From positions 124,001 to 188,000 of the forward strand of contig JBBRYJ010000003.1 of the NCBI GenBank assembly GCA_038237745.1: DNA of 64,000 nucleotides, in the 5' to 3' direction. Shown one piece after another: positions 1 to 7,696 of the stretch. The DNA is from DASQEH01 sp038237745 (lineage in GTDB: Bacteria > Actinomycetota > Actinomycetes > Propionibacteriales > Nocardioidaceae). The notes beneath the pieces were generated by a model, which worked only from the letters and a program-made list of their open reading frames with translations, had not been told where the DNA came from and did no database searches. The position numbers and the translations under genes were made by a program. Position 1 is the first letter of the stretch. Every line of letters begins with the position of its first letter.

Positions 1-289
1 TGACCTCGAGCCATGCGAGACCCGAACTATAGCCCGGTTAGCCATGGTCGGTCGGCGGGACCGAATGATGACTCCCCCTGGCACAACGAGGCGGCGGACG
101 GACAGGTTACGTTGCGGTGATAGAGATTCACTGTGCGCGTCCAAAGGACCACGGCCCGATGAATGGATCATCCGAGGGACTGGAGCGCAAGGAACACGAG
201 TCATACGTCCGGCTACTTTTGGATGGATGAAGGGTCACCGTCGGATAGTCCGTTGAGGCTAGTGTGATCTGCGTCACATCTAGGCTAAG
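1..289. other. Left-edge region with no supported gene
   Basis: No convincing coding region or structured RNA is seen here. Short open frames exist, but their composition (Arg-rich, no domain) is that of out-of-frame high-GC DNA. The stretch lies downstream of the CoA-transferase gene, which is read leftwards, and probably holds the end of that transcript and whatever lies beyond the window edge. Confidence 0.5.
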
Positions 290-1465
290 TCAGCTCGCCT
301 CACAGCGCTCCAGCCACTCAGCGACTGCCGCGTTGTGCTCACCGAGATGCGGCGGTGGCAGGTGCTCCGTGCGACCACCTGCGTGCTGGTGGTCGTCGAA
401 TCGCACCGGCGGCCCGGGCAGCCGAAGTACGCCGAGGTGCGGGTCGTCGGCTTCGATAACCAGGCCCTGTGAGCGGGTCTGTTCCCACTCGTAGACCTCG
501 TCGAGGGTGCGCACCTTTCCGGCGGGCACTCCGGCACTTGCCAAGATCTCGAGCCAGGACTCGGCGCCCCGGGAGGCGAACGCCGTCTCGACCAGGGTCT
601 CGAGCTCCACCCGGCCGGCGACCCTGAGCTCGTTGGTGAGAAACCGAGAGTCAGCCGGGTCGATCCCCACGACAGGAGCAAAGGCCCGCCACAGACTCTC
701 GCTGCCACACGCCACCTGCACCGGTGCGTCGGCCGTGGCGAACAGGCCGTACGGCGCGATCGAGGGATGGTGGTTGCCGATCGCGCCAGGTACCTCACCC
801 GCAACCGTCCAGCGAGTGCCTTGGTAGGCGTGCACTCCGACGACCGCGGACAGCAGGCTGGTATGGACGACACCGCCCCGGCCGGTGTGGACCCGTTCGT
901 ACAGGGCAGCCGCTGCACCGAAGGCGCCGTACATGCCGGCGAGAAGGTCGGCGATCGGCACTCCTACCTTGGTCGGCTGGCCGGCCGACGAGCCGGTGAC
1001 GGACATGAGTCCGGCTTCGCCCTGCGCGATCTGGTCGTACCCCGCTCGGTCGCCCTCGGGGCCGTCATGGCCGAAGCCTGTGATCGACAAGACGACCAAC
1101 CGTGGGTTGAGCGCCTGTAGCTCCCGGTGGGAGAGGCCCAGACGGTCCAGCACCCCGGGACGGAAGTTCTCGGCGAGGATGTCGGCTTGCGCCACCAGCC
1201 GCCGGAGCAACCGCACGCCCTCATCGGTCTTGAGGTCGGCCGTGACCGACTCCTTGTTGCGGTTGCAGCTCAAGAAGTACGTCGACTGCCGGTGCGCTCC
1301 TGTCCCGACGAACGGCGGTCCCCAGCCACGGCTGTCGTCTCCGCCGTCGGGGGACTCGACCTTGATCACCCTGGCACCGAGGTCGCCCAACATCATCGCT
1401 GCGTGCGGCCCGGCCAGGGCGTGCGTGCAGTCGATGACGACGACGTCGCTGAGCAATCCGGTCAC
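290..1465 (-). CDS. CaiB/BaiF (family III) CoA-transferase
   Basis: The 391-residue protein matches family III CoA-transferases, cytoplasmic enzymes that move CoA between carboxylic acids. The N-terminus has the family's VVVIDCTHALAGP segment and the glycine-rich LGDLGARVIKVE motif. The mid-protein VPIADLLAGMYG segment places an aspartate near residue 173, where the family's catalytic Asp that forms the aspartyl-CoA anhydride is expected. Length is usual (about 390-400). It is read away from the cobalamin riboswitch operon and shares only the intergenic region with it. The substrate cannot be told from sequence. CoA-ester chemistry fits the phenylacetate genes further right, but a link is only an inference. 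Confidence 0.9.
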   Translation of the reverse strand: MTGLLSDVVVIDCTHALAGPHAAMMLGDLGARVIKVESPDGGDDSRGWGPPFVGTGAHRQSTYFLSCNRNKESVTADLKTDEGVRLLRRLVAQADILAENFRPGVLDRLGLSHRELQALNPRLVVLSITGFGHDGPEGDRAGYDQIAQGEAGLMSVTGSSAGQPTKVGVPIADLLAGMYGAFGAAAALYERVHTGRGGVVHTSLLSAVVGVHAYQGTRWTVAGEVPGAIGNHHPSIAPYGLFATADAPVQVACGSESLWRAFAPVVGIDPADSRFLTNELRVAGRVELETLVETAFASRGAESWLEILASAGVPAGKVRTLDEVYEWEQTRSQGLVIEADDPHLGVLRLPGPPVRFDDHQHAGGRTEHLPPPHLGEHNAAVAEWLERCEAS

Positions 1466-1579
1466 GGGCCGACTCTACGGTGACGCCTCACCCTGTGGTC
1501 GTATCCACTGAAGTCGCCTGGGGGTGGCCACACCACCATCCGTCGCCGCGCTCGCCGAACGGCGCACCTCTGCTAGATT

Positions 1580-1730
1580 TCGCCTGTCGGGACAACCGGC
1601 GACAACTGAATAACGCTTGCGCTTGAGGGGAAGTCGGTGCGAGCCCGACGCTGTCCCGCAGCCGTGATCGGCCCAGACGTCTTTCGTCTGACCAGCCGTC
1701 AGCCGGAATGCCTCTGCGCGAGCGAGCGGC
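1580..1730 (+). promoter_or_regulatory. Cobalamin (B12) riboswitch
   Basis: The leader of the ECF operon carries the conserved core of the cobalamin aptamer. There is a GGGGAAGTCGGTGCGAGCC segment whose GTCGG (1633-1637) pairs with CCGAC (1645-1649), then CTGTCCCGCAGCCGTGA (1651-1667). A perfect 6-bp hairpin CAGACG/CGTCTG follows (1674-1690), and a degenerate B12-box-like GCCGGAATGCCTCTGC comes after it. The outer boundaries are estimates. In this riboswitch class, adenosyl- or other cobalamin binding normally turns expression off, so the genes downstream should be on when B12 is scarce. It is the main evidence that the operon handles B12. Confidence 0.92.
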
Positions 1731-1757
1731 TCCACACCTGTCGAGGTCTACAGGATT

Positions 1758-1773
1758 CGGAGTCTGGACTCCG
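1758..1773 (+). promoter_or_regulatory. Hairpin in riboswitch leader, possible expression platform
   Basis: A 6-bp perfect stem, CGGAGT with ACTCCG, closed by the tetraloop CTGG, lies between the B12 aptamer and the ATG at 1831. There is no U-tract, so it is not a simple intrinsic terminator. It may be part of the switching structure that controls translation or Rho access. That role is inference. Confidence 0.35.
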
Positions 1774-1830
1774 CCTCCGTGCCGTCCGACACGTTCCGCT
1801 CCTGGGACCGCTCGTGAAAGGCACAATCAG

Positions 1831-2925
1831 ATGAACACTCACCCTGCCGTACGCGCCGCCGTAGCTGCGCTGGCACTCACCCTCATGTCGGCGGGAAGCC
1901 CCGCAGTGGCTCAGGCCGGCGCCTCCTCGTCGCCCCACTACCGGGCCAAGGGCACTGCGGCCGCCCGCTGGCAGGCGACCCAGCTCCACAAGCGTCGGAT
2001 CCACACCAGCGGGTTCGACGACTGGGGGCTGACGATCGACTCGGCCTTCGCGATCGCGGCGGACGGCACCCAGCCCAGGCTGCTTCGCCATCTGACCAGG
2101 GCGATCGAGAACAACTACTACGACCACTACGCCACTTTCAAGGGTGACGTCTTCGCCGGAGCGATGGCGAAGTCGCTCGTGGCGGCGAAGATCTTGGGGC
2201 GGCGCGCACGGCACTTCGGCGGCCACAACGTCCGCCACCGGGTCCTGTCGCTCGTTGCGCCCGCTCGGGCCGGGTTCGAGGCCGGAAGACTGCGCGACAC
2301 GGGCGCGACCGACTTCACCAACACGATCAGCCAGGCGTACGGCGTGCTCGGGCTGGCCCGCACTGGCGGCGTTCGGCACAGCGCCGTCACCTACCTCCTG
2401 AAGCAGCAGTGCGCGCAGGGCTACTTCCGCACCTTCGAGACCGTCGGCGAGACGTGTGACCGCAGTTCCAGCCGGGCCGACGTCGACGCGACCGCGATCG
2501 CTATCCAGGCCCTGGTCGCAGCTCGGAGGTCGGGCGCACGGGTGACCCGTGCTGCCATTCCTGATGCGGCCCGCTGGCTCTTGTCCAAGCAGCGGGCGAG
2601 TGGTGGTTTCGGCGGAGGACCGGCCACTCGAGCGGTCAACACCAACAGCACCGGCCTCGCCGTTCAGGCGCTGGTTGCCACCCACCACTCCGGCGTACGG
2701 TCCCGGGCCGCGCGTTACGTCGCGTCTCAGCAGATCACTCGCGCCCGAGCCGACCGAGGCCGCGCACGTCGCGACATCGGAGCCATCGCCTATAACGCCG
2801 CCGGGCTCGCGGCAGCGTTGAGGGATGGGGTCACCTCGACCACGCGAGACCAGTTCCGGCGGTCGACCGCTCAGGCGATCTACGCCCTCGTCCCGAGACC
2901 GCTGAGCACCCTGTCGGTGAGGTGA
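1831..2925 (+). CDS. Secreted alpha/alpha-toroid (prenyltransferase/squalene-oxidase-repeat) protein, intrinsic-factor alpha-domain-like
   Basis: First gene after the B12 riboswitch; 364 residues from the ATG at 1831, preceded by GAAAGG. Residues 1-29 form a signal peptide ending in AQA. The rest shows repeated helix pairs of the terpenoid-cyclase/prenyltransferase toroid type: DWGLTIDSAFAIAADG (64-79), NTISQAYGVLGLAR (164-177), DVDATAIAIQALVA (217-230), NTNSTGLAVQALVA (270-283) and YNAAGLAAAL (321-330), with QW-like spacers such as LSKQRASGGFGG. There is no cyclase DxDD-type acid cluster or prenyltransferase zinc site that I can see, so an enzyme role is unlikely. Animal intrinsic factor and transcobalamin use the same alpha6/alpha6 fold as their B12-binding alpha-domain. 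With the riboswitch and the neighbouring genes, I infer an extracellular cobalamin-binding subunit. Confidence 0.8.
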   Translation: MNTHPAVRAAVAALALTLMSAGSPAVAQAGASSSPHYRAKGTAAARWQATQLHKRRIHTSGFDDWGLTIDSAFAIAADGTQPRLLRHLTRAIENNYYDHYATFKGDVFAGAMAKSLVAAKILGRRARHFGGHNVRHRVLSLVAPARAGFEAGRLRDTGATDFTNTISQAYGVLGLARTGGVRHSAVTYLLKQQCAQGYFRTFETVGETCDRSSSRADVDATAIAIQALVAARRSGARVTRAAIPDAARWLLSKQRASGGFGGGPATRAVNTNSTGLAVQALVATHHSGVRSRAARYVASQQITRARADRGRARRDIGAIAYNAAGLAAALRDGVTSTTRDQFRRSTAQAIYALVPRPLSTLSVR

Positions 2926-2932
2926 CGCCGTG

Positions 2933-4048
2933 ATGCGTGGATGCTTCGCGACCGGCGTCGCCGTCGGGGTCCTGCTGGGCCTCGGGGTGGCCGGACCGGC
3001 CTTCGCGCGCACCTCGGCTGAAGGCGCATCGTCCCCGGAAGTGGCGACCTCTGCCCTTGCCGCGGCCGGCTCACCCGGTTACTGCGCGAGCGATGTCGGT
3101 GTGACCGTCGTGGTGGACCTGACCGCTCTCGGGGGTGATGTCGTCGTCCGCTGCGCGCAGGGCTCGGTCGAGCCGGGGTTCACCGGGCTCGACGCCCTAC
3201 AGGGAGCCGGCTTCAGCGTGACCGGCACCCAGCGGTTCGGTCTTGCGTTCGTGTGCAGGATCCAGGGGAGCCCGGCCGCCGACACGGCCGTTGCCATCCC
3301 GGGCAACCCGGACTACCACGAGCAATGCCGGGACACACCGCCCTGGACGGCATACTGGGGATACTGGTACGCCCCTAACGGTGGTCGGTGGACCTACAGC
3401 AGCGGCGCCGGGGCAGAGGCCCGCGACGTGATCGCAGGAGGCTTCGAGGGCTGGGCGTTCTCCCTGGGGGAAGGTTCTCCGCCGCAGCCCGCCCTCGAAC
3501 CGCGCCGTCCCGAAGCAACGCCGTCGTCGGTGCCCCCTCCGGCCACCACCCCGACCCCGCCGCCGCGACGGCACCACGCCGTTCCTATCTCGAGCACCCC
3601 CATATCGGTGCCCTCGGGGGGAGGGCCTGCCGGACACGCGCATGCCAGCGCCTCTGCTCTGAGCCGGTCCACCAGACCGACGACCTCGCCGCCGCCCGGT
3701 ACCTCGGCTCCGGTGGGCACCGCCTCTCCCCCTACGCATGCGGGACAGTCCGACTCCGGCGTGCATGGGCCCGCCGCTCCGAGCACTGCCACGCGGTCTC
3801 CAGCCCCTGACCGCAAGACGCCTGCGAAGACTGCCCGGGGCACCGTGCCCCCCACGGCCCAGCCGGCGCCGACCTCGGCCGGCCCTACCGGTGTCGCGGG
3901 CAGCGGGGTCGAGGTCACAGGCGACCTGCCGGACACCGGCGCGCAGTCGGTCGGCTCGTCAAGAGCCACCGTCCTCGGAGCCGGGCTCCTTGTGCTCATA
4001 GGTCTTGGCGCTGGACTGACGGCGTGGCGTCGCTCGCACCGAACGTGA
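2933..4048 (+). CDS. LPDTG-anchored DUF4430 (transcobalamin C-terminal-like) surface protein
   Basis: 371 residues from the ATG at 2933 (a GTG three bases earlier is possible), seven bases after the preceding stop codon. Residues 1-26 are a signal peptide. Residues about 50-180 form one compact domain with four cysteines (51, 74, 108, 132). It contains GLDALQGAGFSVTGTQR, FVCRIQG, WTAYWGYWYAPNGGRWTYSS and FEGWAFSLG, a pattern I recognise as DUF4430, the family that includes the beta-domain of intrinsic factor/transcobalamin. A Pro/Ser/Thr-rich stalk of about 150 residues follows. Then come LPDTG (332-336), a hydrophobic helix and an Arg-rich end, a sortase wall-sorting signal. I infer a wall-anchored B12 binder working with the toroid protein encoded just upstream. 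No sortase gene is in the window. Confidence 0.8.
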   Translation: MRGCFATGVAVGVLLGLGVAGPAFARTSAEGASSPEVATSALAAAGSPGYCASDVGVTVVVDLTALGGDVVVRCAQGSVEPGFTGLDALQGAGFSVTGTQRFGLAFVCRIQGSPAADTAVAIPGNPDYHEQCRDTPPWTAYWGYWYAPNGGRWTYSSGAGAEARDVIAGGFEGWAFSLGEGSPPQPALEPRRPEATPSSVPPPATTPTPPPRRHHAVPISSTPISVPSGGGPAGHAHASASALSRSTRPTTSPPPGTSAPVGTASPPTHAGQSDSGVHGPAAPSTATRSPAPDRKTPAKTARGTVPPTAQPAPTSAGPTGVAGSGVEVTGDLPDTGAQSVGSSRATVLGAGLLVLIGLGAGLTAWRRSHRT

Positions 4049-5205
4049 CCGGTCTGGGCGCCTACTGGCTCCCCAGGTCGCTGCACCCGGTCGCCTGGTG
4101 GCTGTGGGCGCTCGGGCTCGCGGTCGCCGCCAGCCGCACCACGAACCCACTTCTGCTGGGAGTGGTGCTGGGCGTGGTGTCCTGGGTCGTCGTCGCTCGT
4201 CGTTCCGACACGCCCTGGGCGAAGGCGTTCAAGCTGTACGTCGTCGCGGGCGTGGTGGTCGTCGGTCTGCGCGTGTTCTTCAGGCTGCTCTTCGGTGGGG
4301 GCGGAGACGGTCACGTGCTCCTACCGCTGCCCGAGATCGTCCTGCCCAGGCTTGTGGCAGGCATCCACCTCCTCGGTGACGTGACGGCGGAGTCGCTCCT
4401 CGGAGGGTTCTACGACGGGCTACGCCTCGCGACCATGCTGATATGTCTCGGGGCGGCGAACGCTCTCGCCAACCCGCGCCGTTTGCTGCGCTCCATGCCC
4501 GGGGCTCTGCACGAGGTCAGCGTCGCCGTCGTCGTCGCCTTGTCGGTGTTCCCTCAGCTCGCCGAGAGCGTGGTAAGGACGACGTCGGCCCGCAAGCTGC
4601 GACCGGGAAGCGACGACCGCGGGTTCGCCGCCCTCCGCGCTGTCGTCATACCGGTGCTCGAGGATGCGCTCGACAGGTCGCTGATGTTGGCGGCGTCCAT
4701 GGACTCGCGAGGTTACGGGCGCTCCGGCGACCGGCCGCGACGGACCAGCGTGGTCGTCGGGGCCCTGCTCATCGGCGGACTCGCCGGGATCTGCGTCGGC
4801 GCCTATGCCCTGCTCGACGCGACGACGCCTCGGTATCTGGCCATGCCGGTGCTCGGTGTCGGCGTCTGCGTTGGTGTCGGAGGGCTCACGTTGTCGGGTG
4901 GCTCGGTCCTGCGGTCGTGCTACCGACGGGACCGTTGGCGCACGGCCGAGATCGTGACCGCCGGATCGGGACTGACCACCGGCCTTCTCCTCTCTATGTC
5001 CGCTCGTGTGGACCCCTCGAATCTCAATCCGTCGCTGGCGCCGTTGTCGTGGCCGCAGCTGTCGGCGCTGTCGCTTCTCGGTGCCCTGGTCGGTCTCTTG
5101 CCGGCCGTCGCGACGCCGTCGCCGGTACCCACCCAGGCGCCCTCGTCGCCGTTACCGTCCGACACGCCCTCGTCGTCGGCTCCGCACGAGGCGTGCTCGT
5201 CGTGA
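4024..5205 (+). CDS. ECF transporter transmembrane T component (EcfT/CbiQ-like)
   Basis: 393 residues from a GTG that overlaps the preceding gene by 25 nt. Hydrophobic segments fill residues 22-60, 73-92, 130-150 and 165-180, followed by the cytoplasmic coupling region. The two Arg-containing helices that plug into the ATPases are visible: SARKLRPG at 188-195 and MDSRGYGRSG at 226-235, the latter a close form of the family's Ala-Arg-Gly motif. Further membrane helices fill the C-terminal part, after which comes a Ser/Pro-rich tail. EcfT couples the ATPases to the substrate-binding S component in group I ECF transporters. The riboswitch and neighbours point to cobalamin. Confidence 0.88.
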   Translation: MASLAPNVTGLGAYWLPRSLHPVAWWLWALGLAVAASRTTNPLLLGVVLGVVSWVVVARRSDTPWAKAFKLYVVAGVVVVGLRVFFRLLFGGGGDGHVLLPLPEIVLPRLVAGIHLLGDVTAESLLGGFYDGLRLATMLICLGAANALANPRRLLRSMPGALHEVSVAVVVALSVFPQLAESVVRTTSARKLRPGSDDRGFAALRAVVIPVLEDALDRSLMLAASMDSRGYGRSGDRPRRTSVVVGALLIGGLAGICVGAYALLDATTPRYLAMPVLGVGVCVGVGGLTLSGGSVLRSCYRRDRWRTAEIVTAGSGLTTGLLLSMSARVDPSNLNPSLAPLSWPQLSALSLLGALVGLLPAVATPSPVPTQAPSSPLPSDTPSSSAPHEACSS

Positions 5206-6830
5206 TCTCCTTCGACGGCTACAGCTTCTGGTACCCGGGCGCGCTCGAACCGACCTTGCGCTCGGTCACTTTCGACATCGGCGAGGGTGAGCTCGCACTC
5301 GTGGTCGGGCTCACCGGCTCGGGGAAGTCCACCCTCTTGCGTTCGGTCAACGGGCTGGTGCCGCACTTCACCGGTGGCCATGTCGAGGGTCGGGTCACGG
5401 TCGGCGGCCGTGACCCACGTCGGTACCCGCCGCGGGAGCTTGCAGACACGGTGGGCGTCGTCGGGCAGGACCCGCTGGCCGGGTTCGTCACAGACACGGT
5501 GGAGGAGGAGCTTGCCTACGGCATGGAGCAGCTGGCCTTCTCACCTCAGGTGATGCGGCGTCGGGTGGAGGAGGTGCTCGACCTCATGGGCATCGCGCGC
5601 CTGCGCCACCGCACCCTGCGCACGCTGTCCGGAGGGGAGCAGCAACGGGTGGCCCTTGGCTCAGTGCTCGCCGCCTCCCCGCGGGTGCTCGTGCTCGACG
5701 AGCCGACGTCCGCACTGGACCCGGCCGCCGCCGAGGACGCGCTCGCGGCGATGCTGAGACTCGTCCACGACCTCGGCGTCACTGTCGTTGCCGCCGAACA
5801 CCGACTCGAGCGCGTCGTGGAGTACGCCGACAGCCTGGTCCTGGTACACGATCAGCGTGCGAGCCTCGGCGATCCGCGGGCGATGCTCCGGGACGGCCCG
5901 CTCGCCCCGCCGGTGGTACAGCTCGGCCGGCTTGCCGGCTGGGACCCCCTGCCGCTCTCGGTGCGTGACGCACGTCGCGTCGCCGGTCCGCTGCGCGGTC
6001 GCCTCGACGGGCTCGCGCCGCCCTCCCCTGCGCTGTCGGCGGGGAGCGCCTCGGACGGTCTCGAGGTCTCGGCGCTCGTCGTCCGGTACGGCGGAGTGGT
6101 GGCCTTGCGCGGTGTGGACGTGGAGGCCGCACCGGGCGAGGTCGTGGCTCTGATGGGCCGCAACGGGTCCGGCAAGTCGTCGCTGCTCTGGGCGGTGCAG
6201 GGCTCCGGGCGTCGCAGTTCCGGCAGGGTGTCGGTGTGCGGGCGGGATCCGGTGGGTCTGGCTCGGCGGGACTCGGCACGGCTGGTGGCGCTGGTGCCGC
6301 AGCAAGCCGCAGACCTGCTGTACCACGACTCGGTCGACTCCGAGTGCTGCGCGGCCGACCGGGCCACCGGGATGTCTCCGGGTACTGCTCGTGGGCTGTT
6401 CGACCGTCTTGCCGATGGTACGGCGGTCTCCGGCGCCTCGCACCCCCGGGACCTGTCCGACGGGCAGCGGCTCGCCCTGGCTCTCGCGGTCCAGCTGGCC
6501 GCCCGGCCCCGTGTGCTTCTTCTCGACGAGCCGACCCGCGGCCTCGACTACTCGGCGAAGGACCGGCTCTCGACGGTTCTGGGCCGCCTCGCCGCCGAAG
6601 GGTGTGCAGTCGTGGTTGCCACCCATGACGTGGAGTTCGTGGCGCAGTGCGCGCACCGGGTCGTCGTCCTCGCCGAGGGGGAGGTCGTCACCTCCGCGCC
6701 CACGGGGCAGGCGCTTGCGGGGTCACCGGTGTTCGCTCCTCAGGTCGCCAAGGTTATGGCGCCGCAGCCGTGGCTGACCGTGGACCAGGTGGCCGGGGCC
6801 CTGTCGGGACAGGCGGTGGGGCATGGGTGA
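5202..6830 (+). CDS. Fused ECF transporter ATPase (two ABC domains)
   Basis: 542 residues from the GTG at 5202, which overlaps the EcfT stop codon (GTGA). The open frame extends farther upstream, but that part is antisense-like to EcfT and the coupled GTG is the natural start. It holds two nucleotide-binding domains. The first has Walker A GLTGSGKST, Q-loop VGQDP, signature LSGGEQQRVALG, Walker B VLVLDEPTSALD and switch histidine AAEH. The second has Walker A GRNGSGKSS, Q-loop VPQQ, a modified signature LSDGQRLAL, Walker B VLLLDEPTRGLD and ATHD. The single chain replaces the separate EcfA/EcfA' pair and powers the T and S membrane subunits encoded on either side. Confidence 0.93.
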   Translation: MISFDGYSFWYPGALEPTLRSVTFDIGEGELALVVGLTGSGKSTLLRSVNGLVPHFTGGHVEGRVTVGGRDPRRYPPRELADTVGVVGQDPLAGFVTDTVEEELAYGMEQLAFSPQVMRRRVEEVLDLMGIARLRHRTLRTLSGGEQQRVALGSVLAASPRVLVLDEPTSALDPAAAEDALAAMLRLVHDLGVTVVAAEHRLERVVEYADSLVLVHDQRASLGDPRAMLRDGPLAPPVVQLGRLAGWDPLPLSVRDARRVAGPLRGRLDGLAPPSPALSAGSASDGLEVSALVVRYGGVVALRGVDVEAAPGEVVALMGRNGSGKSSLLWAVQGSGRRSSGRVSVCGRDPVGLARRDSARLVALVPQQAADLLYHDSVDSECCAADRATGMSPGTARGLFDRLADGTAVSGASHPRDLSDGQRLALALAVQLAARPRVLLLDEPTRGLDYSAKDRLSTVLGRLAAEGCAVVVATHDVEFVAQCAHRVVVLAEGEVVTSAPTGQALAGSPVFAPQVAKVMAPQPWLTVDQVAGALSGQAVGHG

Positions 6831-7659
6831 GTCTCACGCGATGAGCCTCGGGAAGCGGACGGCAGTCGTTCTCGCGATGGCGTCGGGAGCCGGAATCGTC
6901 ATGTTCTGCTGGCCGCTGTTCGTGAAGACGGGCGGGGACTCCTCCGCCCATACGTCCGACGCACCTTTCGTCTTCGTATTGGTCCTGCCTTTCCTCGTCG
7001 CGATCGTGCTCACCGCCTTCGCCGAAGGAGGCATCGACTCCAAGGCGCTCGCTATGCTCGGCGTCCTGTCCGCGATCAACGCTGCGCTTCGGCCACTCGG
7101 GGCGGGCGTGGCAGGTATCGAGACCGTCTTCTTCCTGCTTGTCCTGGCCGGGAGGGTGTTCGGGCCGGCGTTCGGCTTCGTCCTCGGCTGCACCTCGCTG
7201 TTCGCGTCCGCGCTGCTCACCGCCGGGGTAGGGCCGTGGCTGCCGTTCCAGATGCTGGCGTCGGCATGGATAGGTCTCGGCGCGGGACTGCTCCCTCGGA
7301 GGTGGCGGGGCGGCACCGAGATCGCCATGCTCGTCGCCTACGGCATCGTGGCTGCGTACGCCTTCGGGATCCTGATGAACCTCTGGTCGTGGCCGTTCAC
7401 GGTGGGGTACGGGACCGCCCTGTCCTTCGTACCGGGGGACAGCCTCGGCGCGAACCTGCACCGGTTCGTCGTCTTCTGGGGGACCACCTCGGCGCTCGGC
7501 TGGGACACCGGACGGGCTGTCACGAACACCGCCGCCATCATGGTGCTCGGCCCGGCGGTGCTGAGAACCCTGCGCCGGGCGTCGCGCCGGGCGTCCTTCG
7601 GTGCTGTGGCGACGTACGCGGCGCTGCCTGACGAGGCACAGGCTGGTAGGAGCCGCTGA
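6823..7659 (+). CDS. ECF transporter substrate-binding S component, probably for cobalamin
   Basis: 278 residues from the ATG at 6823, overlapping the ATPase gene by 8 nt (another ATG lies at 6841). It is an integral membrane protein with about six hydrophobic segments. The segment around residues 75-140 (LGVLSAINAALRPLGAGVAG, then IETVFFLLVLAGRVFGP) matches actinobacterial ECF S components. S components bind the vitamin and rotate in the membrane for uptake. Specificity is inferred from the B12 riboswitch and from the secreted intrinsic-factor-like proteins in the same transcript. No substrate residues can be assigned by eye. Confidence 0.82.
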   Translation: MGESHAMSLGKRTAVVLAMASGAGIVMFCWPLFVKTGGDSSAHTSDAPFVFVLVLPFLVAIVLTAFAEGGIDSKALAMLGVLSAINAALRPLGAGVAGIETVFFLLVLAGRVFGPAFGFVLGCTSLFASALLTAGVGPWLPFQMLASAWIGLGAGLLPRRWRGGTEIAMLVAYGIVAAYAFGILMNLWSWPFTVGYGTALSFVPGDSLGANLHRFVVFWGTTSALGWDTGRAVTNTAAIMVLGPAVLRTLRRASRRASFGAVATYAALPDEAQAGRSR

Positions 7660-7696
7660 TGCCACGGTGGCCGGTGAACACGGCTCGACCACGACG

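Noticed and set aside
1699..4314. Overlapping minus-strand open frames opposite the two secreted proteins of the B12 operon
   Set aside because: The plus-strand proteins have signal peptides, domain motifs and a wall-sorting signal. The minus-strand products have none, and the riboswitch points rightwards.
4443..5201. Extended N-terminus for the fused ECF ATPase
   Set aside because: This stretch overlaps EcfT in another frame and is Arg-rich. The GTG at 5202 overlapping the EcfT stop gives a normal ABC N-terminus.
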